Positions 18,381 through 26,948 of a stretch of DNA of 64,000 bases are shown piece by piece. The stretch comes from Patulibacter sp. (GTDB lineage: Bacteria; Actinomycetota; Thermoleophilia; Solirubrobacterales; Solirubrobacteraceae). Numbering within the stretch: the first letter of the stretch is position 1; the number at the start of each line of letters is the position of its first letter. The stretch spans positions 1-64,000 of the forward strand of contig NZ_JAURWA010000090.1 in assembly GCF_030655195.1 (NCBI RefSeq), written 5' to 3'. Below the pieces are notes generated by a model, which worked only from the letters and a program-made list of their open reading frames with translations, did no database searches and was not told the DNA's origin. A program made the translations under genes and the position numbers.

Positions 18381-20858
18381 GTGTCACCCACCAGCCGGCC
18401 TCGGTTCATCGTTCGTCGACCAGGCGCTGCGGCCCTCCCGCTGTGGGTGGCGGGCGTGGTCTGCGCGAGTGCGTTCGTTCCTGCAGGTGCGTCGGCCGCA
18501 GGTCCAGGACCGCTCGGTCCTTCGGGGCCGACGCAGTGGGCGGGGTGGAGCACGGTCGGTCCCGCGACCGACCGGTCGAGCGTCGCGGCCGGTGCCGACG
18601 GCACGACGTTCTCGATCGGCTCGGGTTTCGAGGCCGTGCGGGGCTCGTCGCGTCGCACCGGTGTGCTGCCCGGCGTCGGCGGGCCGGTGCGGTCGACGGT
18701 CCTCCCGGACGGCCGGATCCTGCTGACCGGCGGCTCGCGCGTCGCGACGTCGGGAGATCTCGGGAACCACTGGCGTCTCGTCGATCTGCCCGGTGACGCA
18801 CCGGCCGGCACGATCGGCGCGGCGTTCCAGGACGCGCAGCACGGCATCGTCGTCGCCTCGTCGACGCCGTTCTTCCCCTCCACGACGTCGCTGCCGCCCG
18901 GGCCGCGATCCGGTCCAGCGGTCTGGAACACCAGCGATGGCGGTCGTTCGTGGCACGTCCTCGTCGCAGCCGAACCCGGCGCCCCGACGTCCCGCGATGC
19001 CGCGCGCCCCCGGACCTCCCCGGACCCTCCCCCGGAGCCGCGACCACGCCTGACCGTCACGGCGCTGGCCGCCGCTCCCGATGGCGCCTACCTCCGCGCG
19101 CTCAGCATCCAGCGAGCTGCGGTCGACGACGAGCCGCCCGCCACTGCCCTGGAGCGCTCGACCGACGGGGGCCGCACCTGGACCCGGCTGATGACCCGCC
19201 CGCAGAGCGAGGGGTTCCTCGCCGCCCAGCCGATCCACACGCTCGGCGTCCTGGCCGACGGTCGCATCGTCGTCCCTCTCGGTGGAACCCGTGAGCTCAC
19301 GATGAGCCGCACGGCGGTGGCGGTGGTCGATCCGACCACCGGTCAGGTCGTCGACCGCGAAGCCCCGGGCGACAATCCCACCGTGCTCTGCGATCCCGCC
19401 GGGGCGTGCCTGGTCAACGCCGGCGGCGACTACGACGGCGAGCAGGTCCCCGGCCAGGCGTACCCGTTCGACGGCACGACGTTCGGCCCCCCACGCCCGC
19501 CGCTGCCCCTCTCGGCCTCCAGCCCTCGTCCGGGAACGATCGTCGGTATCCGCGGCGCGTTCGGAGCCGCCTTCGAGGAGAGCAGCGACTCGGTCTCGGT
19601 CGTCCGTTCCGACGACGGCGGAGCGAGCTACACCCCGAGGCCGGCGCGAGCGACCGGCACCTTCGACGACCACCGCGTCACGATCCGTGCGCAGGACGAG
19701 GGCTGGTATGTGTCTCGCGACGGCGTCCGGTGGACCGCGTTCGCGCCGGCACCGACCACGGCCGTCCCGATCGCCGCCGCATCGGCGCCGGGCGGCGTCG
19801 TCGCGCTGTTCGACGACAAGACCGTCCGGCGGCTCCGTGCCGGTCGTTGGGGTCGGCCGGTCAGCGTGAGATCGGTCGACCCCGAGGACGTCGCCGTCAC
19901 CGGGAACACGATCGTCGTCGCCGGCAGGGACGGCGTCGCGCGCATCGTCGGAGGACGCGTGGTGCCGGAGGTCCGCGCATCCCGCGGACGCATCCGGGGA
20001 GTCGACGGGACCGTGAAGGACCTGGGCATCCAGGTCACCGACCTCGAGGTCTCGGGCAGGACGATCGTCGCGTGGTCCCAGTCCCAGCACATCGATGACG
20101 TGTCGCAGGCGAACATCGTGCGCTCCGACGACGGAGGACGTACGTGGCGGATGATGCGGTCCATCCCGGGCATCACCGACCTGCAGATGCTCTCGCCCCG
20201 CACGTTCTACGCCTCGCTCGGCAAGCGGTTCTACGTCTCCCACGACGCCGGTCGCACGTTCACGTTGCGCGGCGCCACCGACGACCTCTCGTTCCTCGAT
20301 CCATCGTGGGGCGTGAACGCGCGGTACTTCGTGCGCTTCAAGGACCGCGACCACGGCATCGTCAGCTCCGACTACACCGGCACGTTCCTCACCCAGGACG
20401 GCGGCCGCACGTTCCAGGCGGTGCCGTCGCCCACCGGTCCGTTCGCGGCGTTCGCGCGCCTCACCCCTCGCGGCGTCCTGGTCGACGGTCCCATGGGCAC
20501 CCTCATCACCGATCCCGACCCGTTCGAGGCGCTGCGCCGCACCCACGTCGACCTCCGCGTCGCCCGGACGCTTCGAGCCACGTCGCGCGAGGTCACCGTC
20601 CGCATCACGGGTCGCACCCGCGGCATCCCGGCAGGCGCGGCCCTCACCCTCTTCTCCGCCCCACGACCCGGCGCACCGCCCACGAGAGCGACCGGCAACA
20701 ACGATGGTCCGATCGTCCGTCGCGACGGCGGGTTCTCCGCCACCCTCGTCGTCCGTCGCGGCTTCAGCGTCCGCGCCCGCTACGGCGGAGCGTTCGGCAC
20801 CGGCACCCGCCGGGCATCGGCCCTCAGCAGCTGGGCCACGATGCCCGGAGGCCGATGA
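18381..20858 (+). CDS. Large secreted protein with Asp-box (BNR) repeats
   Basis: 825 residues from the GTG at 18381, which has AGGAG 5 nt upstream. A signal peptide is visible (RPRFIVRR, then AAALPLWVAGVVCASAFV, cleavage near ASA-AG). At least six Asp-box motifs occur through the chain: NTSDGGRSW, RSTDGGRTW, RSDDGGASY, RSDDGGRTW, VSHDAGRTF and LTQDGGRTF, indicating beta-propeller folds of the sialidase/Ycf48/VPS10 type. The sialidase FRIP arginine motif and catalytic residues are not evident, so enzyme activity is doubtful. The last ~100 residues look like an Ig-like basic domain. Exported function unknown. Confidence 0.85.
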   Translation: MSPTSRPRFIVRRPGAAALPLWVAGVVCASAFVPAGASAAGPGPLGPSGPTQWAGWSTVGPATDRSSVAAGADGTTFSIGSGFEAVRGSSRRTGVLPGVGGPVRSTVLPDGRILLTGGSRVATSGDLGNHWRLVDLPGDAPAGTIGAAFQDAQHGIVVASSTPFFPSTTSLPPGPRSGPAVWNTSDGGRSWHVLVAAEPGAPTSRDAARPRTSPDPPPEPRPRLTVTALAAAPDGAYLRALSIQRAAVDDEPPATALERSTDGGRTWTRLMTRPQSEGFLAAQPIHTLGVLADGRIVVPLGGTRELTMSRTAVAVVDPTTGQVVDREAPGDNPTVLCDPAGACLVNAGGDYDGEQVPGQAYPFDGTTFGPPRPPLPLSASSPRPGTIVGIRGAFGAAFEESSDSVSVVRSDDGGASYTPRPARATGTFDDHRVTIRAQDEGWYVSRDGVRWTAFAPAPTTAVPIAAASAPGGVVALFDDKTVRRLRAGRWGRPVSVRSVDPEDVAVTGNTIVVAGRDGVARIVGGRVVPEVRASRGRIRGVDGTVKDLGIQVTDLEVSGRTIVAWSQSQHIDDVSQANIVRSDDGGRTWRMMRSIPGITDLQMLSPRTFYASLGKRFYVSHDAGRTFTLRGATDDLSFLDPSWGVNARYFVRFKDRDHGIVSSDYTGTFLTQDGGRTFQAVPSPTGPFAAFARLTPRGVLVDGPMGTLITDPDPFEALRRTHVDLRVARTLRATSREVTVRITGRTRGIPAGAALTLFSAPRPGAPPTRATGNNDGPIVRRDGGFSATLVVRRGFSVRARYGGAFGTGTRRASALSSWATMPGGR

Positions 20859-20924
20859 CGCGAGATAGCCGCCTCGTCCGTCGGACGAACGTCGGCCGCG
20901 GAGGCGACGGGATACGCTCGAGAC

Positions 20925-21269
20925 GTGCGTGCGCTCCGCCGACCGTCGATGCAGACGATGGTCGCCTACGTCTCGCTGATCGCCGTACTCTGGTTCGGCT
21001 TCGACGCGGACACGCGCGGGAACTGCACCGACTGCAACCCGTGCAGCTCGCTGTTCGAGAACGACTTCTTCGTGGCCACCGCCCCGATAGCGCTCGCGCT
21101 CGTCGTGATCGCCGCCTGGGACGCCTTGCGCCCCGGACCACGGCCCAACCGTCTGAGCGCCGTCGTCTTCGCTCTGGGGATCGTCATGTTCGGCCTTCTG
21201 TCCTTCGGAATCGTCGGCGACACCCTGGACGACCTCCGAGGCGCTCAGGACGTCCTGATCATCAAGTAG
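20925..21269 (+). CDS. Small membrane protein with three hydrophobic segments
   Basis: 114 residues from GTG 20925. Hydrophobic segments lie at ~12-26 (MVAYVSLIAVLWFGF), ~48-66 (FFVATAPIALALVVIAAW) and ~78-97 (LSAVVFALGIVMFGLLSFGIV). A loop with CTDCNPCSSL between the first two holds three Cys that could form disulfides outside the cell. No family recognised. It follows the Asp-box gene by 66 bp in the same direction and may be co-transcribed. Confidence 0.7.
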   Translation: MRALRRPSMQTMVAYVSLIAVLWFGFDADTRGNCTDCNPCSSLFENDFFVATAPIALALVVIAAWDALRPGPRPNRLSAVVFALGIVMFGLLSFGIVGDTLDDLRGAQDVLIIK

Positions 21270-21333
21270 CCCGAGCGACGCCGTCCGCCGAATCGCGGGA
21301 CGCTTCCGACGCCGACGCCGGCAGCCGCGCCCC

Positions 21334-22779
21334 TCAGAGGTCTCTGCGGAGCACGGTCGTGATCGGTCCGGTGGGAAGCGGATGGACGTCTGCACGCCCG
21401 GGCTGGTCGGCGGTCGTCCAGGTCAGCGTGGTCGCGTCGAGCGTGAGGGTCGGGGCGATGCCGCGGAAGGCGTAGTCCGTGCCCTTGCCCGGAGGCCCGT
21501 GTCCCACCACGCGCCGGCCCGTCGCGTCGCGGAGCACGATGCCGCGCCCGGAGGTCCCGCTCGTCGACGTCGACGCGATCGCGCCGGGAACCAGCACCAC
21601 ACCCGCGGGCGTGGGCGTCTGCGGTACCGGGCCCTGCACGTCCGCCGGCACCGGCACGCCAGGGACGTCGACGAAGCCCGGGGCGCTGGCCTGGCTGCGG
21701 TCGCGGGTGTCGATGATGTCCGTGGTCCCGACGGTCCGCTCGGCGACGATCCACGGGCCGTCTCGGATGATGCGCCGCAACGTGGTGTCGGTGTAGCCGT
21801 ACTTGTCACCGAAGAAGCTCTCCGAGATCACGGACTCCGGATCTCCGGTGGACGGGTCGCAGACCAGGACCCATCCTCCCCTCGCGATGTCGCCGTCGGA
21901 GTCCGACTCCGTGCGACGGTCGGTGTCGACGACCGCCAGGATCTGCCGATCGCCGAAGGCCGCCCAGGTCCCGACGACCGGCTTCGGGCAGGACCCGCGC
22001 GTTGGCCGGCCGACGACGATGGGCGTGTCGCTCGCGTTGGTGAGGACGTGGCGGGCGTCGACGGGCCGGATGCTGATCAGATACGCCGCCTGCCCGAACT
22101 CGTCGCTCGCAAGCCGCGTGCTCCGGGGACGCCCCGCTCGCTCCCAGACGTAGACCCTCGAGAAGGTGCCCTTCGACGATGCATCGCCGGTCCCCCACGC
22201 CACCAGTCCGTCCGGCACCACGATGAGACGTCCGTCGACGGCCTCGTCCCTGGGACTCTTCGGCGTCACCGCTCGCTCGACGTCGTGCAGACGACCGCGC
22301 GAGACCTGGCCGCGGTAGACGCGGCCCCGTTCGCCGGGACGCCAGACCCTCCATGCGACGAACGAGCCGTTCACGGACACCGCGCCCACGATCGACCGTC
22401 GCCCGATCGGAGGGAGACGGACGATTCGCCTGCCCGCTCCGCAGAGCTGCGGCTGGCCGATCCCCCGGGCGGTGCGGACCGTCCGCACCCCGAGGTGAGC
22501 CTGTCGCGCCATGCTTCCCTGGCGGAGCCTGGGGTCGACGGCAAGATCGTTCTCCAGCGTCGTTCGCGTGTCGCTGTCGGGCTGCCGCGTGGCGATCAGC
22601 GAAGGGCTGACCGGGTCCCATGCACCCCAGGTCGCGATGATCCGCTCGGGCGCCGTCGTGCACCGGCTCCCTGTGGCAGCGGCTGAAGGGCTGCAGGGCA
22701 AAGCAACACCGAGAAGCGCTACCGCGGCGAAGAGGGAGATGCGGGTGCCGTCGCGAGGACGCCGTGGCTGGGGCTGCAC
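21334..22779 (-). CDS. Secreted protein, probable beta-propeller, unknown function
   Basis: 481 residues from GTG 22777-22779; a TTG 12 codons earlier is possible. The N-terminus has a signal peptide (RPRDGTRISLFAAVALLGVALPCSPSAAA). The body is rich in short strand patterns spaced ~45-55 residues (for example GSFVAWRVWRPGERGRVYRG, DGLVAWGTGDASSKG, KPVVGTWAAFGDRQILAVV), which is how WD40/PQQ-like propellers look, but no named motif was found. Several Cys are present. It is convergent with the small membrane protein gene and divergent from the VanZ-like gene. Confidence 0.75.
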   Translation of the reverse strand: MQPQPRRPRDGTRISLFAAVALLGVALPCSPSAAATGSRCTTAPERIIATWGAWDPVSPSLIATRQPDSDTRTTLENDLAVDPRLRQGSMARQAHLGVRTVRTARGIGQPQLCGAGRRIVRLPPIGRRSIVGAVSVNGSFVAWRVWRPGERGRVYRGQVSRGRLHDVERAVTPKSPRDEAVDGRLIVVPDGLVAWGTGDASSKGTFSRVYVWERAGRPRSTRLASDEFGQAAYLISIRPVDARHVLTNASDTPIVVGRPTRGSCPKPVVGTWAAFGDRQILAVVDTDRRTESDSDGDIARGGWVLVCDPSTGDPESVISESFFGDKYGYTDTTLRRIIRDGPWIVAERTVGTTDIIDTRDRSQASAPGFVDVPGVPVPADVQGPVPQTPTPAGVVLVPGAIASTSTSGTSGRGIVLRDATGRRVVGHGPPGKGTDYAFRGIAPTLTLDATTLTWTTADQPGRADVHPLPTGPITTVLRRDL

Positions 22780-22805
22780 GTGATCACCTGGGACGGTGGG
22801 ACGGG

Positions 22806-23558
22806 ATGCCTTCAAAACCCCACCGGAGGCGGAGCGATGCGCTCCCCGCCGTCGATTGGCGCCCCGGCACTCCTGGGTACCGCTCGGTGCTCTATGCCAA
22901 GGTCAGGAGCGCGGCCGGCAAGCCCTATCGTCTTCCGGCCGTGACCTTCCCGCCGCACGAGATCTCAAGCGCGCCTGCGGCGATCGCCCTCGGAACCGTC
23001 GGTCTCATCATCACGGCGACGGTCCTTCGACGCCGAGCCGCTCTGTCGCTGCCGCGGCTTCTCGTCGGTGCAGCCTTGTGCGTCTACGCGGCAGGCATCG
23101 TCGTCAACAGCGCCTTCCCCATCTACCTCGATGCGGCGAGCGGCGGGGCGTGGACGAGCTATCTGAACCTCGTCCCGCTGCGAGGGACCGAACCGGCCGA
23201 CATGGCGCGCAACGCACTGATCTTCGCCCCCTTGGGTGTCCTGCTCCCGCTCGTTCTGCCCATCCGGTCGGTCGGCGCACTGGCCGCAGCCGCGTTCGTG
23301 CTCAGCTTCACCATCGAGGTCCTGCAGCTCGTCAACGCCCTCACCGGCAACGGTGGCCACGTCGCCGATGTCAACGACCTGCTCGCCAACGTTCTCGGCG
23401 CACCCGTCGGGTACGTCGCAGTGCGCGCAGCCACGGCGTTCGCGCCCACCCGGCGACTTCTCTCGCCGTTCGCCTGGCCTACAGCCGGGCTTGTCCGCTC
23501 GCCGACACAGCGCGACCGACGTTCAGCCAGGGTCGACACCGGCGAACTAGGCACCTGA
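22806..23558 (+). CDS. VanZ-family membrane protein
   Basis: About 250 residues from ATG 22806; later GTG codons at 22887 and 22941 are also possible. Four or five membrane segments are evident. The core LNLVPLRGT, DMARNALIFAPLGVLLPL, FTIEVLQLVNALTGNGGHVADVNDLLANVLGAPVGY matches VanZ-like proteins, whose type member raises teicoplanin resistance by an unknown mechanism; most relatives have no known link to resistance. It is divergent from the secreted propeller-like gene. Confidence 0.85.
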   Translation: MPSKPHRRRSDALPAVDWRPGTPGYRSVLYAKVRSAAGKPYRLPAVTFPPHEISSAPAAIALGTVGLIITATVLRRRAALSLPRLLVGAALCVYAAGIVVNSAFPIYLDAASGGAWTSYLNLVPLRGTEPADMARNALIFAPLGVLLPLVLPIRSVGALAAAAFVLSFTIEVLQLVNALTGNGGHVADVNDLLANVLGAPVGYVAVRAATAFAPTRRLLSPFAWPTAGLVRSPTQRDRRSARVDTGELGT

Positions 23559-23778
23559 TCGTCAGCGACCGACGGCGCTCCGCGACCCGTCGACTGAGAC
23601 CGACGCCGGTCGTAGAGGACCCGGTGCCAGCACAAGGCGTTCAGGGCACGGTCGTCTCGGACACGGACCGTGTGGCGCCAGTGCCCGGGGCGACTCGCGT
23701 CGCTCTCTCCGCTGTCGCGCCTTCTCGTCTCGATGTCCCAGCGGTCGTGCCTCGGCGTCGTTTCACGCCAGCCTCGCG
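23559..23778. other. Gap without recognised gene
   Basis: 220 bp between the VanZ-like gene and a small convergent membrane-protein gene. Base use is less GC-skewed than in coding regions. No stem with T-run, no repeat and no conserved frame was seen. Confidence 0.5.
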
Positions 23779-23970
23779 TCAGTGGCGCGAACGACGGTGG
23801 TTGAGCGTGCGGATGGCCACGTTGATCAGCGCCGCGACCACGACGACGATGAGCGCCCCGATGAGCGCACCGATGAACGACGCTCCGGTGGCCAGTGCGA
23901 TGACCAGATAGATCAGGCCGGCGACGACGGACGAGATGACGAGACTGCGATCGGAAAGATTGAGCTGCAC
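23779..23970 (-). CDS. Small two-helix membrane protein
   Basis: 63 residues from GTG 23968-23970: a short polar start (QLNLSDRS), two adjoining hydrophobic helices (LVISSVVAGLIYLVIALATG and FIGALIGALIVVVVAALINVAI) and a basic end RTLNHRRSRH. It probably inserts as a hairpin in the membrane. The frame extends further upstream but that part is low-complexity. Function unknown. Confidence 0.65.
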   Translation of the reverse strand: MQLNLSDRSLVISSVVAGLIYLVIALATGASFIGALIGALIVVVVAALINVAIRTLNHRRSRH

Positions 23971-24154
23971 GTGAGGTCCTCGAGCTGGTGGGTCTGGCGC
24001 AGTGTCACCTACGGCTGAGCGCCCGAAACGCCGTACCCGCGAGGCGCTCGCCGGCGCGCCCGAGCCGTTCCAGGAGCCCGATAGGCGACCGTCGACCGCT
24101 CGGGTCGCTAGCGACACTTTCGGGCCCGGCACCCACACGCAGATGGGCGCTGAA

Positions 24155-24349
24155 TCACTCCTCGGTGTCTGGCACCAGCGGGATACCGAGTGCTGTGCTC
24201 ACTCGGTCATCGACCGTCCGGAAGCTCTGCAGGCGCCAGGGCCCGACGGTGGGCGTCCCTGGCGGCAGCTCGTTGCCATGCTCGTCGAAGGCCCTTCCGG
24301 TGCGATGGAGGAACGGATGGACGTCGAGCCGCTCGCCGTCGGTTCCCGC
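24155..24349 (-). pseudogene. 3' remnant of a lost gene
   Basis: The minus-strand frame reads ERLDVHPFLHRTGRAF, then DEHGNELPPGTPTVG and ends LGIPLVPDTEE, with coding-type composition. It is interrupted upstream by a TGA and has no start codon, and no continuation was found on the other side. It looks like the C-terminal part of a gene cut at about 24345. The DVHPF...DEHGN pattern recalls nucleotidyltransferase-like folds, but this is a guess. Confidence 0.5.
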
Positions 24350-24633
24350 TCAAGACGTGCGGCAAGGTGGTCGTCCGCGAGCCAGCCGGCGCACCGAGGT
24401 CGCACTACGGCGGCTACCTCTACACCCGCGGCCTGACGTGTCATGAGGCAACAGTCGTTGCGCGATACGTGTCCCGTCGGCTCGGAGAACCCGCTACCTA
24501 CAAGGTGCGACGCAACACCTACGGCTGCGAGCCGGGCCGGGGAGGGAACATGCGATTCGACTGTCTCGGCGTTCGGCCCGGCGACGAGGAGTCGACCCTC
24601 GGGGTTCTCCTGCAGAAGCGCCCGCGCAACTGA
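24343..24633 (+). pseudogene. 3' remnant of a small secreted-type gene
   Basis: From ~24343 the plus frame reads PLKTCGKVVVREP, then LTCHEATVVARYVSRRLG, CEPGRGGNMRFDCLGVRPG and ends LQKRPRN. Paired Cys and the TCxEA...Y pattern resemble small secreted actinobacterial proteins, but no signal peptide lies upstream: the frame runs into the antisense of the remnant at 24155-24349. Its 5' half appears to be deleted. An ATG at 24190 keeps the frame open but is probably fortuitous. Confidence 0.5.
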
Positions 24634-24678
24634 TCGCATCTGGGTCGTCGGCTTCGCGACGCGTGGCAGGATCGCGGT

Positions 24679-25098
24679 GTGCGTGTGTCCCGCCGAATCT
24701 GGCTCGCGGCCGGTCTGCTGGCTGCTCCGTTTCCGATCTTCACCGTGCTCTATGCGCTCGGCGGGACCTCCACCGAAAGCATCGAATACGTCGTCATCGT
24801 GCTGGCCCCGCTGGCGCCCATAGCCGCGCTGACGGTGCTGCTGGCAGTTGTCTTGATCGTGCGCCGAGCGACGCGACGGCCGATTCGAAAGCACTTCGTC
24901 CTGGCGGCCCTACTCATCGGTGCGGCCGTTTCGGTCGGGGTGAGCTCCCCCGTCGAGATGACATGGAAGGAGCAATGCAACTTCGCCGGCGGGGTCGTCC
25001 CGGCCTGGGCGGCAGCACCCGTCGCCGCCGGCATCACAGAGATCCCAGAGTGGTCCTCCGGAACGTCCACACTGGCTGGCTGCCTCGGCTACGACTAA
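24679..25098 (+). CDS. Small membrane protein, unknown
   Basis: 139 residues from GTG 24679. Three hydrophobic stretches are seen (IWLAAGLLAAPFPIFTVLY, YVVIVLAPLAPIAALTVLLAVVLIV, FVLAALLIGAAVSVGV), then an outside-type C-terminal portion with two Cys (EQCNFAGG and LAGCLGYD). No family recognised. It stands between the gene remnants and the glucosaminidase gene. Confidence 0.65.
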   Translation: MRVSRRIWLAAGLLAAPFPIFTVLYALGGTSTESIEYVVIVLAPLAPIAALTVLLAVVLIVRRATRRPIRKHFVLAALLIGAAVSVGVSSPVEMTWKEQCNFAGGVVPAWAAAPVAAGITEIPEWSSGTSTLAGCLGYD

Positions 25099-25182
25099 CC
25101 GACCACCGGGTGGTTTCCGAAGGCCAACCCTCGACGTCCAGGCCACGACCTGGACGGCCGCCGTTACCGTCCCGGTGTCCCC

Positions 25183-26196
25183 ATGCGTGCTCACCGTCCC
25201 GTCCTGCTCACCGTGGCGCTCTCCGGCCTTGCCTGCGTCGCCCTGTCCCCCACCGCCGGCGCCGCCCCAGGCCCGCCGCCTCTGCTCGGGTCAGCGCAGC
25301 CGGCGCCTGCCGTTCGCGCACCCGGTGACGTCGTCTCGCCCCGCGTCCTCACGGTTGCGCAGGCGCCGTCACCTGTCGGGATCGTCCACACGCAGGACCC
25401 GGGATCTCAGCTCCTCACCCGCAAGGACCCGCGCTCACCCGAGCCCGGCGGCGCGGTCACCGACGGCCAGAACCTGCTGATCCGCTGCCAGATCAACGCC
25501 GAGCGCAAGGACGGGCCCGAAGGGTCCTCACGGATCTGGGACCAGGTGCAGCTGCCCAGCGGGGAGATCGCCTACCTGCCCGACGCGTTCACCCGGACGT
25601 CGACGAAGGACGTCCTCGTCGCACCGCCGTGCGGTGCACCCATCCCCACCCGGGTGCGCGGCACGCAGGGGCAGTGCTTCCTGCGGCGGCCCGTGCGACT
25701 GCTGAAGGCACCCCGATCCCGTGCGGCGTTCCTGCGCGCTGCCGGCCCGAAGGCCCGAAGCTCGTACAAGGCCACGCGTGTCCCGGCGTCGGTGATCCTG
25801 GCCCAGGCGATCCTGGAGTCCGACGACGGCAAGGCCACCGCCGGAGCGAACAACTTCTTCGGGATCAAGGCCCAGGGGGTCGACACCGTCGCCGGCATCT
25901 ACCGCTGGGGCTCCTTCGCCGTGGCCTGCATCCATCAGCCGACGAACGAGTCCGAAGGCGGCAAGAACGTCCGGCAGATCGCCCAATTCCGCGCCTACCG
26001 CACGATGCGCGCCTCGTTCGTCGACCACGGCAAGTTCCTGCGCGAGAACCCGCGCTACGCGACGGCGTTCCGCTACAGCAAGAGCCCGAAGCGCTTCGCC
26101 CGGGCGATCGCACGCGCCGGTTACGCGACCGACCCGTCCTACGCGTCGACGCTCATCGCATTGATCAAGCAGCACCGACTCACGCGCTGGGACTGA
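25183..26196 (+). CDS. Secreted glucosaminidase-domain peptidoglycan hydrolase
   Basis: 337 residues. A signal peptide (RPVLLTVALSGLACVALSPTAGAA) is followed by a ~130-residue region that may be SH3-like (QNLLIRCQINAERK, IAYLPDAF). The C-terminal ~175 residues match the Glucosaminidase (LytG/FlgJ-like) domain: VPASVILAQAILESDDGKAT with the probable catalytic Glu in LES, NNFFGIKAQG, FRAYRTMRASFVDHGKFL and YATDPSYASTLIALI. It should cleave the glycan strands of the cell wall. It is transcribed alone. Assignment of the domain is firm; the biological role (division, remodelling) is open. Confidence 0.92.
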   Translation: MRAHRPVLLTVALSGLACVALSPTAGAAPGPPPLLGSAQPAPAVRAPGDVVSPRVLTVAQAPSPVGIVHTQDPGSQLLTRKDPRSPEPGGAVTDGQNLLIRCQINAERKDGPEGSSRIWDQVQLPSGEIAYLPDAFTRTSTKDVLVAPPCGAPIPTRVRGTQGQCFLRRPVRLLKAPRSRAAFLRAAGPKARSSYKATRVPASVILAQAILESDDGKATAGANNFFGIKAQGVDTVAGIYRWGSFAVACIHQPTNESEGGKNVRQIAQFRAYRTMRASFVDHGKFLRENPRYATAFRYSKSPKRFARAIARAGYATDPSYASTLIALIKQHRLTRWD

Positions 26197-26385
26197 ACGG
26201 CGCAGTCTCGCGCGCGCACCATGACGGTCGGTCTCGACGTGCTCTGGGGAGAGCCAGCTCGCTTCAGCGACGCTCAAGCCAGGCCGGCCCCGGTGACGGG
26301 CGCCGCACACGCCCGACTTCTCCCCCAGGATCTCTCAGGCCGAGGCGGAACAGCTGGTGGTCGGCGAAGGGCGGCGAACCGCTGA

Positions 26386-26724
26386 TCAGGCGCCGAACGG
26401 CCCGTGCAGCTCGACCTCCCAGTCCTCGAACGGTGGCTCGGCCAACACGCCGGTCATGTACTGGTGCAGCCACGCGCTCGCCCGGCGCTCTGCGTCCTTC
26501 GCGTTGACCACGCGGCCGGCCTCGTCCACCCGGAGGACGTTCCCGAAGATCGCGAACACCTGCTCCATCAGGCTCGGCTCGGCCCGCATCGTCGCCCAGT
26601 AGTCGACGCCCTCGAGCGCCGGGAGACCGACGGTGCCGTTCGCGATCCAGTAGGCGAACGTGCGTAGGGCTCCGACCGACGATCCGGAGAGCGCGCGAGA
26701 CGTCATCCGAACATGGTCGGTCAT
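26386..26724 (-). CDS. Small hypothetical protein
   Basis: 112 residues from ATG 26722-26724. Recognisable patches are RTFAYWIANGTVGLPALEG, MEQVFAIFGNVLRVDEAG and a C-terminal LAEPPFEDWEVELHGPF. It is soluble, acidic and has no known catalytic motif. The coherent charge pattern and codon bias indicate a true gene. It is divergent from the PIN-domain gene (225 bp apart). I do not recognise the family; related proteins seem to occur as single-domain unknowns. Confidence 0.7.
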   Translation of the reverse strand: MTDHVRMTSRALSGSSVGALRTFAYWIANGTVGLPALEGVDYWATMRAEPSLMEQVFAIFGNVLRVDEAGRVVNAKDAERRASAWLHQYMTGVLAEPPFEDWEVELHGPFGA

Positions 26725-26948
26725 GCGTCGGCGCCTCGAGCCCCGTGCCCCGCCGACGAACGCTGGACCGGACCCGCCAGGTCGTTTCTGACCTAGGCCG
26801 CCGCCCGCCGCAATTCGGCGCGCTGACTCGTGCCCGCCAAGCGTTCGCCGACTGCGACAAGTCCAGGCATTGTGGTTCTGGCGGCCCGCCGCGTTAGCCT
26901 CGCTATCGCGTGATGGCCCCGGAGAGAGCACCCACCAGGTAGGAGCTC

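Noticed and set aside
25099-25182. Possible c-di-AMP riboswitch before the glucosaminidase gene
   Set aside because: The gap is only 84 bp and lacks the conserved core of that riboswitch.
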